Part shown: positions 27,137-40,500 of the stretch, piece after piece
How the letters are laid out: every line of letters begins with the position of its first letter
Position numbering within the stretch: position 1 is the first letter of the stretch
From: Pampus argenteus
Taxonomy: Eukaryota > Chordata > Actinopteri > Scombriformes > Stromateidae
NCBI GenBank assembly: GCA_036937835.1
Contig: CM072863.1
Location: forward strand, 19,776,501 to 19,840,500
DNA length: 64,000 nt
Reading direction: 5' to 3'
Notes under the pieces: model-generated
Told to the model about the DNA's origin: nothing
What the model saw: the letters and a program-made list of their open reading frames with translations, nothing else
The model's database searches: none
Made by a program: the position numbers and the translations under genes

Positions 27137-30100
27137 AATTTTCAGATCACATAGTCAATCTTAGGAGAAAGCTCCCCTGGTGCCCTGTGCTGTTTAATAT
27201 TAATGTGCTCCTATTCCTATACTGTAACATTTGTCATTGCCGATCCCATTCTTTTATTTCGCTCCAGATTATCCGTCAAAACCAAATCATCATCTAATAA
27301 CAAAGTATAATTTAAGTTTTTTCATGTATTTACATGCATGTCCGTTATACATAAAACCTTCTAACTACAGCATTTAAAACAACTCACACGTAATGGACCA
27401 TGAGTCAAATTTGGATCTTAACCAAGTTCTAGCAATACAATTATGATTATAACTTTATCTGAGAGAAACTTATTAAAACATATTTATGTACTATATGCTA
27501 TGTACTCGTTTATGTTAAAATATATAAAAAATATGAGGCCCGTTTAAATCCTTAAAATGATATTAATTCAGTACATAATGATGTATTTCTTCCTTCCATG
27601 CAGTGTGAAGAAATGAAAACTGATACTTGAACTCGCTCAGCATTGAAATATTTTTATTATTCATCTGGTATTAATCTGATGATTAATGATTTCATTTCAG
27701 CACCAAGTGTTATCCATGTGACTATATATATAAATCAAATTGATAAGAGACGATTAATAAAACTATGAATTATTATTACCATTAAACCACGTGGTATCTC
27801 TTTAATTCACACTCCACAGCATTATCTTATCAAAGACACATCAGCAAGGCATCTTCTATTTTTATTAACCACTGTTTATTTGCACGGCTTTGAAGCTAAA
27901 CCAGAGATGGTGAAGTTGCTGAGCGCTGGAGTTTTCAGAGGAGCTTCATTTTACTGCTGTGTCCCAATCTACAGGAGTACCATGAGACCCTGATCTATTT
28001 TTTGACTCTTAACTACAAAGTCATATATCAAGTTTATCGATTTTCTTTTGCCACTTAGGCCACAAGGGTCACACCATATCCCAGCATTCACCGGGCGGAA
28101 GATGAGAAAAGACCCTGGACAGGTCCCCTGAGCATCAGACACACTCCCAACTCATTTGTAATTGTAATATAATCTGACCTTTGTGTCTTTGACCCCAAGA
28201 CAAAGGACAATAAACCACCATACATCTTTACTTGCAATAGCTCCGGTACCTTGTCTCCAACCACAAAGAGCAGATACTCCGATGAGTATACAGCAGCAAT
28301 AGACGAGACCCTCTGGTTCTCTACCAAAGAGTAATTGGCAAAGATTATAGGGCTCGATCTTGTCAACACAAGCTGCAAACAGAGACAGAACAGATGATGA
28401 TTAACAGGGGATCCTATACAAAAACATTTCTCCTAATCCACATGGTTTTTGTTGTGTACCTGTAGCAGGCGTCCTGTGGAGGTGCCAATATGGGCTACGG
28501 TCTTGTTCTCTATGGTTGTGACAAGCAGAGAGGTGAGCAGGACGTCTGTCATCTGCCTGTTGAAGAGGTCCACTCTGTAGTAGGGCTTTGAAACCATGGT
28601 AGGATGATCTCTGCATGTGGCGTTGTTCTCCATGCTCTAGCACCAAGGCAGCAGGCAGCAGAGAACAAAGAAAGCAAACAGTGAGACAAAAAAAATACAC
28701 TCAACATTATTTATACCAGTAATTATTAGGCATGTTTTAACAGGGTTTACAGTTAGGATCTACAACAGGCGGCTCTGCCTTTAGATAAAGCCCAGCAGAA
28801 AGAAGAGTGAGGAGTGTGACCTCCTATAGTGCTGCACATCAAGACTGTTTATTTAACTCCAAAAAAAGAAAAAAACAATCTCAACTCAAGGTCAGATCAC
28901 ACAATCTCCATCAGCCAATGAAGTTTGCTCAGTAATCATGGATATCTGTGGGAAAAAGCTAGTGAGTGGATCTTGAGTTGGGATTATTTTCTCAAATTAT
29001 TATTACGGTTACCGACAGATCCATCTTTTAAAAGCTCTGGGAAGAGCTATTAAGTGGGGATGGTAAAAATGGGAGGCAGGCAATATAAAGATGCATATTA
29101 AAAACTGATCAACCATCATCTTGATATGGAGGCTTTATCTGCAGATGTGATAAGATAAACCCAGTTGTTTGCTTGTAAGAGCATAGTGTGAGCTGCACTA
29201 GTTACCAGGGTAACCATGAGAAACAAAGTCCCTGGCACACCAGAAGCACAAGGTGACTCTGTAATGATAATATGATCACTTCATGATTCAAGAGGCCATG
29301 ATAAATTATTATGTGCTGCATTACTGACAGACAGATTGCCTTGTAGCTATAGACACGGAGCAGGGCGGACCACTGTTTGGTTAAATGGTGTCTTTGTGTC
29401 AACACTGGATTATATCTCTTAGGCCAGCATATAAAAACAAAGAAATTACACTTTATATTTGTTTTCTTGGTGTATATGAGTATTTGTATTTTCACATGCA
29501 AATTAAGTAAGCAGCAATACATTTTTAGAAGATTACTTTCATGATATATATGAGCCTAAAGGATAAAACTTTGGACTGATGTCAGTGATCCCAGGGGAGC
29601 ATAACCTTTGTTATAATTCAGTTACCAGGACCTTAAACCTTAATTTAATCTCCGCTAGAAAAAAATCGAAATCTAAAAAATTTGCTGAGACGTGGAATAT
29701 CCAGGATTTCAGCTTGTTGGAGAATCCTGCTGGCAGGTTACTCATCATTCAGACCAGCAGCCAGAAATAACACAACAGAAGCCTCAGGAGAGAGTTTACG
29801 AGTTCCAAAGAAAAGTAGATGAAAGAACATTCAACATCCAATCATCAAATGTGAATGCAGAAGCTGGAATGGAAATCATTGTTTTCTTAAACAACTAACA
29901 TCTGCTCACAGTATTGTTTCTGAGTCACAACCTTTACTTTCTTGCCACAAATAAGACTCAGCATCCGAACTATAACAGCAACTCAATCCCCCCCATCCCC
30001 CCAACATTCACCACTGCAGCCACTAGTGATGAATTTAACATTTAAAAAAAAAAAGAATATTATGAGAAATATGCATGGGAGCTTAAAATAAAAAAAGTTT

Positions 30101-32477
30101 TCCCCAGAGAATACAAGTAACTATTGCTACCATATTCTTGAGACATTTCAAAAAATACTGTACATCCACATACAAAATATGGCCTTACAAGGATATTGAA
30201 TGCACTCACTCATATAGGATGGAATGAGGCAAACCTTTTGTAACCACTTCAGACTTCCTGTCTGACCTAAGAAATGCAGAACACACATCATAACACTAAC
30301 TAGCCCACTCCTAACTGGCCTCTGTCCAATATTCCTTCAAGCCGCTGTTTTTGCGTGGGCAGACTCGAGTTTTTCCATAATAATTTTTTAATCCAAAAAG
30401 CAATTTATATCACTATTAAATGCATACTGAATACTGACACAATAGGGTTCAAGTTGTATTCCTTTGCCTATTGGGATTAACAGCACATCAATGGTATTTG
30501 AAGGTGAGTGAACTTTGGCAATCATTACATTGCACATTCCTTGTCATATCATCTAGAAGATCATATGTATAATGAAGAAGATGTGCATAAAATAAAATAA
30601 ATTATAATAACAATCTTAAGCAAATCTCAATCAGATGACCATAATGATTCAATGACGTAATGTATAAAAAAGTTTAGAAGAAATTCTCTTTTAAACAGTT
30701 AGATATTTTAGGAATTACCCTTATCCGCTTTCTTGCTAAGACTTAGATGAGAAGGTAGATGCCATTAAAAAAAGCTAGAAGAAGATAATTAGCTTAGCTT
30801 AGCTTAGCTTAGCTTAGCTTAGCTTAGTTTGCTGCTTACCAACACATCTAAAGCTCCCTAATGAACACATTATTATTGTAAAGCATAAATATGTTCTTCA
30901 GGGCAAAAGATCCCCTTTTTCAAGTTAAATTTACATTTGCGGTGTCAATGGTTTCACTTCCATCATGTTGTGCAATCATCCACAGACAGATTTATCAATG
31001 AGTCACACAATAACCATGTGCAGCTGGAGCTGTAAAACCCTTTTCTAACTTGTTCAGTATTTCATTTGGTTAACTTAGTCCTGTTTGGCTCTGCCAGTTC
31101 AGAGATGATGCTTTCCAGGACTCCTCAATATGAAAGTGAGTGATGATTTATTGTAATACATAGATTGTATTGTCCCATTATCAGTCACACATAATATTGA
31201 ACTTACCTTTGTTTTTCTCTTGCCTGCGTCTATTTTAAACTTTTAATGTAATGGCTGTGTTTGTGAGTACTGACCTCATGTGGACAGCTCTCACAGGGCT
31301 GGAAGTGGCAGAGCCCTCTGGAAAGCTGCTCTGGTCCAGACTCGCAGCAGTCATCCACCCCATCTACGATTGCTTTGTTCACATTGTCCATGGGGAAGGC
31401 ACACAGGGCCGAGTCATGCTCTGTGACTCCATTGTCATCGGTAACAGCAAACACCCCGTAGAGTATGTCATCCTCCTCTTCCGCCCCTAATTCTTCTGCC
31501 AGCTCCCTACCTGCCTTGCCGAAGTGGGCTGCCTGGACCACATTGTATACTACATCCTTATATGGTTCACTGGCTACGTTCCTTCTGCGGCGCTTTGGTT
31601 CGAATCGACACTCCAGGATCACCTCACGATACCTCTTCATCTCCCATTCATTCCGTGGGAGACGACCCAGGCGAGTCTGAAATGGAGATGAGTCCTGATC
31701 TGGGCTCTCTCTTTGGACTGAGAGGAAGTAGACAAACTCCTGAGTGAAAAAGCTGTATACATATTCTATATTGTACGTGCGCCGTAGGCCAGGAAGGACA
31801 GTAAGGCCACGTACATCACTGTAGAAACCATCCTCTGTTGCCAGTGGTCGACGAACTGATATAGACTTCCTACCATAACGCTGGGTCACACTCTCATTGA
31901 CAGTGGTGGCAACAAAGAAATAGACGGTCTGACCCTCCTCCACCATAGTCACTTTGGTACCAAGAGGGCTGGCCACACAGTCAGGACAGTAGGCTGCAGA
32001 GTTTGAATCCTTTCTGAATAAACACTTAGAAAGAGTAGGCTTTTCATTTAAGTTGAGTTGGTGGAAATAGCACACACCATACTGAGAACTTCCACAAGAA
32101 TATAAATACATAAAGAGAGTATCCAACAGCAAAACCTGATTGTTTGTGTCCTCCAGGAAGTTAGGGTCTTTGTCAATGTCGCACAAATCACATATCTGAC
32201 ACTCTGGGCTTCCCACGGGCCCAGTGTGTAGCTCCCAAACCTTCTCCAAGCTTCTGTTGACAGCTTCGATCACATTTTGAGAGGCTACATACACCTCCTG
32301 GTACAATGAGTTGTTGACAATGTTCTGGATGGGGCCTCGGGCCTGGAAGAATGGCATGGTGTAAACCACGGAGAAGTTGACTGGACTAGGGGCCAGTGAG
32401 GGACAGTTGGCCAAGGCAAAGGCCAGCAAAGTCTGGAGCCAGACACATGTCCCCCACTTTGTGGTCCAGTAGACCAT
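20192..32477 (-). CDS. mst1r: macrophage-stimulating protein receptor (RON), MET-family receptor tyrosine kinase
   Basis: Single-pass receptor kinase for MSP/HGF-like ligand at the cell surface. Coding exons in order: 31275-32477, 28460-28636, 28250-28372, 26905-27075, 26636-26796, 25944-26079, 25663-25799, 25167-25346, 24863-24962, 24477-24695, 24220-24366, 23629-23782, 23350-23439, 23013-23228, 22841-22921, 22439-22620, 22201-22310, 21871-22036, 21220-21356, 20192-20423. All phases agree and give 1373 aa (human RON about 1400). Signal peptide about 1-23; Sema domain with furin-type KRRRR at 295-299; PSI about 510-557; IPT repeats about 558-915; membrane segment about 939-961; kinase with IGKGHFG (1069), Lys1095, HRD 1187-1189, DFG 1207-1209, YY 1219-1220; docking tyrosines about 1334 and 1341. 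The ATG at 32477 was chosen because the signal peptide follows it; the exon starts at 32578 with 5' UTR. RON rather than MET is supported by the Sema, furin and PSI sequence and by neighbours mon1a and traip. Confidence 0.95.
20671..20714. repeat. transposon-end relic in an mst1r intron
   Basis: GGGGGTCCCTGGGCCCCTGG followed by TTGAGAACCACTG resembles the common vertebrate repeat end with a 'ggtccc...ggttgagaaccactg' signature (hAT-like by memory). It lies in the intron before the last mst1r exon and is only a short remnant. Confidence 0.4.
24220..26796 (-). other. mst1r: mst1r IPT/immunoglobulin-like repeat section
   Basis: Six exons (26636-26796, 25944-26079, 25663-25799, 25167-25346, 24863-24962, 24477-24695) plus 24220-24366 encode the membrane-proximal IPT domains, with blocks such as ITEIQPNYGPRVGGTLITV and SKVVIEGENLDSV. 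The 25944-26079 exon must start at the TTTAG acceptor (26079). The alternative acceptor at 26125 would shift the frame into a stop, whereas 26079 gives NSTHLVCKIRSG in phase. Confidence 0.88.
26365..26418. repeat. (AT)n microsatellite in an mst1r intron
   Basis: About 27 perfect AT units in the intron between exons 26079 and 26636. Confidence 0.97.
27085..27131. repeat. (GA)n microsatellite abutting an mst1r splice acceptor
   Basis: About 23 GA units on the plus strand. On the transcribed (minus) strand this is a TC repeat ending about 10 bases before the acceptor of the PSI exon, which starts at 27075. It therefore forms the polypyrimidine tract of that acceptor. Confidence 0.95.
30705..30960. 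repeat. interspersed repeat copy 1 (GCTTAGCTTAGC family)
   Basis: Contains CGCTTTCTTGCTAAGACTT, then TTAGATGAGAAG, an expanded AGCTT tract at 30791-30827 and ACACATCTAAAGCTCCCTAA. These blocks recur, in either orientation, at 32690-33190 and 50385-50800. The copy lies in the first large mst1r intron and seems to lack the right end. Confidence 0.7.
30791..30827. repeat. (AGCTT)n pentanucleotide tract
   Basis: About seven AGCTT units in tandem inside the interspersed repeat copy. Other copies have only two to three units, so this one has expanded locally. Confidence 0.9.
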
Positions 32478-32689
32478 CTCCACTCTGGGGTGCACGGGGG
32501 CCAACAGCACAGACAACGTCGGGTTACCTCCACGACTGATTTCGGGACAAATGCATCCTTAACATCAGCCACAGATACCTGAATGAAGTGAAATGACAGA
32601 CTAGAGTAAGTCATTAAATCATTAAGACTTTATCATCTACAACACAAATGACTGAAACTTCAGTGTGAAAGTTCCTCTTTCCTGAGAAA

Positions 32690-33190
32690 TTTCAGTTTGA
32701 CTAAAAATCTGAAATGAAAAGTTTAACCGAGTTAGATGAGAAGACTGATGGTTAGCTTAGCTTAGCACAAAGACTCAAAGTAAGGCGAGCCAGATTACGC
32801 AACTTTGTCCAAAGGTTTAAAAAGATCTGTTTACCGGCACCTCTAAAGAACATTGACTTCCTGGACTCTTGCCATCAACACGAGGTTGCTAGACAACCAG
32901 CAGAAATTCTGGGAAGTGCTGCGAACAGCCAATAGTTTAAATAATTTGTAAAACCAGTAAAACCACAGTGTGTCTGTTTTACACTAAAGTTGTCATATAG
33001 ATTATACATGAACAAGATATACCGTGCTAAATAGTCAACTTCAGAGGTGGTAGTAGGTAGAGTAGTTTTTACAGAAAAGCTAAGCTAGGTAAGCTAAGCT
33101 AACCAGCTCCAGTTTCATATTCAGCATACCGACTTGAGAGTATAATTGTCTAATTAACTCGGCAAGAAGTAAACGCAAGCATTTTTTTTT
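32690..33190. repeat. interspersed repeat copy 2, inverted-ended
   Basis: Left part: GAGTTAGATGAGAAGACTGA then GGTTAGCTTAGCTTAGC. Middle: CACCTCTAAAGAACATTGAC and a GTTGCTAGACAACCAGC block. Right part: AAGCTAAGCTAACCAGCTCC and AACTCGGCAAGAAGTAAACG. The right part is an approximate reverse complement of the left, giving a MITE-like, fold-back layout. It lies just upstream of the mst1r coding start. Confidence 0.7.
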
Positions 33191-35609
33191 TATATACTGT
33201 AAGTTTACTAACTGTTTTGAAGTTTTCAACCACATAACATGGTCTTCCAAAGGGAATAGTGTGTCAAAAAGGCCATCTTTGAACAGACAGACAAGGGTGG
33301 ATCTAACTCCATCCACTGTTGATAAGATGATGATGATGATGATGTTTTTTTTTGTCTGATGAATTAAGCCTGTTTAATTTGAAAATGATTGTTCTGAATT
33401 AAGTTAAAATCAATATTACATTCTGCACTAAATCCTAGTAAATCTTAAGTAGGAAAAACATCATCATTGATCTTGATTGAGCCAGATGATGACAGAAGTA
33501 CATGTGATCGTAAAAATAAACCTTTCTCTGACTCACCACAAACAGTGAGAGGAAGTGTTTACATACGAACAGAGCTGTGTTGGTAGTGGTCAGCATAGTG
33601 GACGTATTATGACTTCCTGCGTAGGTCATTCTTTGTATCGTTCTTGGTCCGGTCATTTTTTTATTTTGATGAATCCCTCATCCTCCTTTCTTTCTTCAAA
33701 TGTGAGTCATGCTCTTTTACACTAGAGGACTGGTAATGATAGACCTAATCAATGGCCTTAGCTTAACTTTAATGCACCAAATCCAAATAAAATAAAAGTG
33801 CATGATTTTCATCCTCACCTATCCTCATCAGTGTCTCGATAACAACCCACCAAATGGAACCATGCCATCCTGAACAGTTGTTCATTAACTAGACACATTA
33901 CAGTAAGGTTGTATTCAAGACCCCTGGCCTCTACTTTGCATTCCTGTCACAACCACTACGTGCCTTTCAGGGGGAAAGATGTGCACGGACTGATGGTCAT
34001 AAGACGACGTGTGCCTTTTTAAGTCCCAGGTGAAGAAGAAACTGCTCGTCAGCTCGTGGCAGAGAATTTCATCAACTCTTAAAGGTTTTTTTTTCTTGTT
34101 TTAGCGGCGGAGAATCTAATTTTTGATCAACTTTCTATAGAACTTTCTATAGAAATTGCACTTTATGCTATAGGCAGTCATATCAAAGCCAAGAGTCTGG
34201 TGTCTTTGCATCAATAATTCATGGAATCGCACTGATGTTGTGTTACATTTTAACATTTGTAGCTCCATGTGAGACTGAGGTTAAGGTTAGAGTTTCAAAG
34301 CCAAGGGGACATGTGTATACATAGTAATGGCACTGATTGACTTTCTTCATGTTCATGGTTAATAAAGCAGACGGTTGAAATTGAGTTTCCATTCATTGTG
34401 CTGTTGTGCTATTTCGAGGCCAGTGTGCAGGTTTGACTGAAGGCTGCATCAGTTTATTTGAGTCATAGCCTGAACCACCAGCACCATCGAAACACATTTA
34501 CATCATGTTGATGTTAATTCATATGTGTTCTACCCCAGTAAATACATGAAATTATACATTTCATTTTCTAAGTACACAACACAACTTAACGTTACTATCA
34601 GTTACTTAGAAGAAATTGCAGAGCTACTGTGAGAAGGACAAAGGCATTTTGTTGGCGGCAGTATGCAACAACTTTATTGGATTAGTGCCTTGCTCACAGA
34701 CAACCCTGGTGACCTTTAATTAGCGTAAGAAAAAGCACCTCTCTTCCATCAGTCAACGCACAGATATCCGCAGGGATTTGAAAAGGCAAGCTCACCAAAA
34801 AAAAAAACCAATAGTCAAAACGTAGTGTACCCCAAGGACAGGTGTATTGATTGAGTGGCAGTAACTGCACCCCAAACCAGTGAAGAACCACCACAAACAT
34901 TCATAACTTTAGGTCTGCGTTTATTTGAATTTGAAACATCTAAATACATAAAGGGGTGATTTGTTTGCACTGAATATTCTTCAGAATCAGTCTGCGATGA
35001 CTGAAATAGGTTGTGTCAACACGGTTCAATACCCAAAATCAATTCTGAAGATTGACTGAAGATCACTTCACCATCCTGCGCCCCATGTGTTCTGCTCTTG
35101 TCTTTTTCTCTATCCCTTTATGTTCAGGTTTACACTTTATGTTTCTTATGCTGACATTTGGTCCAGTGGAATCGCGACAGTGCACAGATTACCTGGCACA
35201 TGCAACGCCTTGGTGATCTTTAGCAGTCAATTTTACTAGTAGTAATATAGTCATATCACACTCACATTATAAATTCAATAATCAATGACACAAGTAATCC
35301 CTCAGAATAATATCATATTTGGGACACATATCTTCACTTATAATCACAACCATATATATATATATATTAAACAAAAAAAAAGCAAGTTTTATTTTGAAAT
35401 CCTTTGTTGTGAATAGCACACAGCAGTAATGTTAACGTTGAGTATACTTTATGACATCTTGACTCTCCAGCTACGGTATCACTGTATGGTATTTGTGCAG
35501 GGATTATTGACCTGTGTGGTGCATCTGTTCACATCAAATCTTAACTTCTACTGTTTTGTTAAATTAAACACATGCAGTTGTTTCAAAAGAAGAAGAAAAA
35601 ACAGCGTAC

Positions 35610-35692
35610 CTGTACAGGTTAGATACTGTATTCTTCAGGGGAAACAACCACAGCCAGTTTCTGCTGTTTGTTTTAGTTTTTGTATATCGCAG

Positions 35693-35726
<34 letters not shown>

Positions 35727-35925
35727 TCCGTCCTCCGATTCAACAGTCAAGATTACATAGATATGCCGGTACGCAGCTCCTACTCGTCCAAAGTAAGCGC
35801 TGGAAATATAAAGTGTTGGTTTCGAAATCAACTTGTACTCTTTGAGTGTGACTGAGACTGGATCCACCGCGTTTCAGCTCCTCCCCTCCTCGCTTCAACC
35901 CTATTTAACCCTCATAGTATTGGTT
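35610..35925 (-). promoter_or_regulatory. mst1r: possible mst1r promoter and untranslated first exon
   Basis: On the minus strand a CCAAT box (35919-35923) is followed by TTAAATAG at about 35902-35908 and a GGAGGGGAGGAG block at 35879-35890, then transcribable sequence with a good donor CTGTACAG|GTACGC at 35610. The first mst1r coding exon begins with a spliced acceptor at 32578, so an upstream untranslated exon must exist. This is the best candidate I see, but the link is inference. Confidence 0.35.
35694..35724. repeat. (GAT)n microsatellite
   Basis: About ten GAT units, directly visible. They lie inside the proposed untranslated mst1r exon if that exon is real. Confidence 0.95.
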
Positions 35926-37259
35926 AAGACATCTTTCTGGGTGACGTAGCCTACTCGATGCTGTATATAGACGCAGCCAACATATTATTATTATTAGGAC
36001 TGATTTATCTTTATAGAGCGGTTGTTTCCTTACTGTTTCATCATTCATTGCACTAAAACTAACCCGAGAGCCACTATTTTTATATATGATGCTATAAGTT
36101 ATCAGTTAACCCAAATGTTTAGGCAACAGAGCAGCATGTATACAGGTGTGTGTTATGTTGATCCCGGAGATATGGTGGTACTCCGACAGGTAAACTAATC
36201 CTAAAAAATACAGTGTATATGTATATCAGAGGATAGTACAGTACAGTGAGGATCCCAAGAATAAGTACTATGATATTACAATTGAATACTTAATAATAAT
36301 ACCCAAGCAGACATCAAGATGACAATAAATGAGAGATAAGGCGGCAGTTTTATTACATGTCATTTATTTATGTATGATCTTGAAATTGTTGAACCTTATA
36401 TTGGCTTTGCACAATGGCCATTAGTTAAGGTATGATTAGTGGAAGCAGGTGAGGCAACGTTGGATTCCTCAAGCAAAGCTGGATTCAATGAAATACAACA
36501 AACCTTTATGAGTACACACAAACAGTTCTCCTGTTATTAGTACGCAGAATATTTAAAGTAAAATGTTAGTGGACGCTGGGAAAATGAATGGACTTACATT
36601 AAGATTCATTAACACTTACAATATCATTTTTAATACAAGTGACAGCAGTAAACTCGTGAACACATTTCTCTCTGGAGTGCCTTTTGCATCATGGAAGTGC
36701 ATAGATGGGGGAAAAAAAATAGATTCCAGTTATTGGTCATCATGTAAAGAGAAAACAGGAATGTGCTTAACCTGACTGCCAACAAAATAATTAATTCTAC
36801 TGCAGGTCTTGAGAAAATTCAAGTTTTCAGAGTTTTCAGATTTAATTCTTAATTTTTAAGAACTGAGCTCATAGCATTAAAAAAGGCAAAGACAGCATTT
36901 TTCATACTTAGAGAAGCTGTTACAGTAAAACATAATCATCATTTACAGTATGTTTGTTATTGTGGGTGCTGATGCTGCTTCCATCTCGAACTGAGAAATT
37001 AAAAGTTATATATAAAAAAAAAAAAATCTAGCCAGCTAAAACACAGCGTTAATTTAACTTCTCTTTAACGTCTCCTCCAATCCTGTCACCAACGAATCCG
37101 TGAATTACATCAAAGAGAAGCCAGTATCGAGAAATGCGTAGCTTGGATCGTACGTGGACGCTGAACTGACTACTGCGTCATTCACAGCCGTTGTTAGCAC
37201 CAGGCCATTCTGTGTTCAGCGCAAAAGCATTTTTCAGGAGGTCAGCTGACAGCGTGGGC

Positions 37260-37468
37260 TCAGTACGTGAGAGGGCTCAGGATGAAGAGGCGATCCTCTT
37301 CTTTCCTGATCCACTTCAGCAGTTTGTTGACAGCAGAGATGGCCAGAGCCTTGGTCCCCAGCGGACTGAAGCAGAGGTAGAGCTCAAAGCCACTTGTCAC
37401 CTGCAGAAAGAGGATAGAACGAGACAAGAGGACGTGACAGTGAGAGTATTTTAATGACTGCTTTAGCT

Positions 37469-37508
<40 letters not shown>

Positions 37509-40500
37509 ATTCAATGTGGAAAACTCTCAATGCAAAGAGACAATCTGACTTGCTGGATTCTTCTTACCGTTAAACAGATAATACACATACAAAGTGCAAA
37601 TCACATGCACTAAATGTAGTAAATGTCTATTAAAGCAGGAGTGTAAACTGTGATTTAATGTTATCTCCAGTGTTATAGGATTACTATAACATACTATATT
37701 TTAGATTATTAAACACACAAGTGATTAAAATGTTTACATAATATTTGATCACTGTCTTGAATAAAAAATGATGCAGAACAGACAGTTTCCAAAAAGCTAT
37801 TCGATGAGACTTTGACATTATAAAAGACTTAGTGTTTCATCTCACAGTGCCAAGCTTACCCACGCCAGCAGGTTCTCAGTTTCACTACAACGGTAGAAGG
37901 AGCGGAGAGGTCTGGTTGGATGGTGCAGGCAGCTGTGAAGGTCTTGGTATAAACCCATCAGCCTCTCCTGCTTGTCATCAGACTGGTACATCTCAGGAAA
38001 CTCCGGACTGGAGGAAGAATAAAAAAAAAAAAATAGACTGAAGATTTGTACTCAGAAGAAAACCAAAGGTTTAAAAAAAATCATGTAAAAAATGTACTTT
38101 TAACTATTTTTAAGGGCTTAAAAGAGTTTGTATGATCATTCTCTTTGCAATTAAGGCATATAAATTAATGCAAAAAAAAAACATTAAAACAAGACCCACC
38201 TGGTGTACAACCCTGAGCTTTTTGATTTGTACAGGAAGTGTCTGAGCTCCGGGATGCCAACCTGCTCCACAGAATAGCTCGGACATTTAAGCGCCTCCTT
38301 CAGGACCTGGTAGGCACTGCGCTTACTCAGCCTCTCTAGAAACCTTTGCTTGCAGTCGGACATGTTAAAAAAGTCCTCGCGATCAGTTGAGACCAGGATG
38401 AGGCAGAGCTCAGATGCAGGTGCCAGGTAAGAAATGTGAGCGTGGAAAAATCCTGCAGTGTTGAACTTTGGCAGACAGATGGGCGTCCAGCCTTCGCCCT
38501 CTCGAAAGGACGAGGACGAGCCCACGAGGTTGAAGACCAAGTGCAAGTCTATGTGATGCAGGAACTGGTCCTTTTTCCTCACCAGAGTAACCAGGCGGTC
38601 TCCTGCCAGCAGAATGGAGAACACTAAGTTTTTGGCTTTGGCAGCCTGCAGGCTTGATGAGACAACATCCCTGGCGGAGCTGGGCAGAGGCAGGCAGGTG
38701 ACGGCGCTGAGCAGCAGGCCAGGATCACGGTCCAACCGATGCAGCAGGTTATCGGTGAGGTACTCGGAGCCGGCCAAAAGGCGACGCAGGTCATAGTTCT
38801 GCTTGTGCTGGAAGATGTGGTTGAGCTGGGTGAGGGTGAGCAGGCTGACGATCTGGTAGTAGATGTACTGCAGCTCCCGCAGCAGCTCCTTGTCTGACTG
38901 ACAGGTGCGAGACACGCCCACCAGGACCAGCGGACTCTTGGTGAGAAAAACCACTTTACATCCATCTGACACAGAAAAAAAAAATGTTCACAGATTTGTC
39001 ATGGATTCAACAATGTTTCCTTTCTGAAATACTCCATAAGATCATTTATCTTTACTTATGAAACGTGTTAGAGCCAAACTATATTCTAACCTGCGTGGAT
39101 GGAGCGGATGATGTTCTTCTCGGCCTCGACGAAGGATACGAGGGCCATCATGACACCCATGGTGCTGGACAGAGCCTCCTCAGTGCCATAGCGGGTGTAG
39201 ATTGGCTTTCCAGCCTCGCTCAGCACAAACACATGTTTTCTGTGGCTCCTCCATGCCTCACTGGAAACGTCTTCTTCCTTAGTCCTAGTCTCTGATGAAG
39301 CGTCATTGTTGCGTTGCTCCTCTATGGTTTTCTCTCCCACCAGCACTTTGAGCTCATCTGCACACTCCTCTGATTTGTCCAGTTCAGCCTCCCTCAGAGC
39401 GTCTTCTTCCTCAGCCTCAGCAGTCAGATCCTCAAAGGACTGCGTATGGACAAACATAGCACTCTTTTGGCCAGCACCTACGTCAGTGGGAGAAAAAATC
39501 ATGGAATGTTTATCAGATTAAGTCAGATTAAGTTGACTAATGATTCACAAAAAAATAAATCACGGGCTAAAGCTTTTCAGAGTAGCCCCAGTAAAGGGAA
39601 ATTAAGAACAATGCGACAAAGTAAGAGATGAATAGGGCAAGTCTGATAATAATTCAGCTAGATAACACTGCAAAAAGGCAATGTTCATTTCCAGGCTAAG
39701 CAGGGCAAATACAGACGAAGTTACATAATTTGTCCTCTTGTGGATTTGTTCAAGCTGGATGCATAAATGACACACTCGCATATCTTTCTTCCAGACCTGA
39801 GTCAAGAGATATTCTTTATTATTACAATTCTTTTCTTATATTGTTGATAAGTTAGGAAGTTTTTTTGTTGTTTTTTTTTATATTTATCAGACGCTGCAGC
39901 GTGCGTTATGTTTGAATCCACAGCTCTATATTCGGCCCTTATTAACTGTAATGGATGGGCCACGTCTCTCTGCTCTGACATTACTTTAGCTGAGCTTAGC
40001 TGCAGCTGTAACATCGCTGCCGGTGCTCCTCCACAGTTTACGCTCTGACACGAGTGTTTTGAGAGACACACATACACCACTACAGAAACCAGCTGTAGTT
40101 CTTCTGAGAACCAATGACGTCACTTGTTTCTAGAAGAACAACAGATTTTGAAGCGGCATCCCAGAGACACAGAGAACATTAAAAACTACCGTTATTGTTT
40201 TTCACACTATATTCTCAATTCGGATGGATAGAATGAAGGTTAAAAGTCGGCAAAGTGGTCCTTTAAGTCTTCAATTACCCATCTACTGATGCATGACAGC
40301 AAAACTGAAATTTGATATAGACATATATTTTTAGTTTTTTTTCCTCTTGTCGTGTGTGTTGGCATGTAGTGACTTTAAATAAAAAGAGAAATAAAGTATA
40401 TTTAATATAATTTAATCTCAGGTATTTGAAATAAGCACACTGGCTAATTGTTTACATCATCTCGGGGGGTAAAGTGTCTCCAGAAAGTGTTGAACGGATG

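Larger units (their letters stand above)
26905..32477 (-). other. mst1r: mst1r extracellular Sema and PSI coding section
   Basis: The 1203-nt first coding exon (401 codons) holds the signal peptide and most of the Sema domain. It includes SCGSSQYGVC, CPDCVASPLGT and RFEPKRRRR, where family members are cut into alpha and beta chains. Exons 28460-28636 and 28250-28372 finish the Sema propeller (KTVAHIGTSTGRLLQ). Exon 26905-27075 carries the PSI cysteines (CQHFLTCAMCL, MGCGWC). An intron of about 2.6 kb separates the first two coding exons and contains repeat DNA. Confidence 0.9.
32579..37259. other. mst1r upstream / mst1r-mon1a interval
   Basis: No further coding exon is visible. The stretch holds the inverted-ended repeat copy 2, a GAT repeat at 35694-35724, a possible mst1r promoter with a non-coding exon near 35.6-35.9 kb, and the 3' untranslated region of mon1a below 37260. 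Candidate minus-strand polyadenylation signals for mon1a are ATTAAA at 36841-36846 and AATAAA at 36349-36354 and 36363-36368. A 12-bp tandem duplication (AACTTTCTATAG twice) is at 34129-34152. Confidence 0.5.

Noticed and set aside
26845..27297. A 150-codon plus-strand frame across the GA repeat
   Set aside because: It is antisense to a solid mst1r exon and consists partly of an Arg-Glu run from the microsatellite.
31595..31612. tRNA-like GGTTCGAATC box
   Set aside because: It lies inside mst1r coding sequence (arginine-rich furin region) and no cloverleaf can be drawn around it.
20192..32477. Calling the receptor kinase met instead of mst1r
   Set aside because: The C-terminus is MET-like, but the Sema (DCVASPLGT, EYVYSFFTQEFVYFL), KRRRR site, PSI and neighbours mon1a and traip fit RON.
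32478..32516. An upstream extension of the mst1r frame from a TTG codon
   Set aside because: It is not an ATG; the first ATG (32477) is followed directly by a proper signal peptide.
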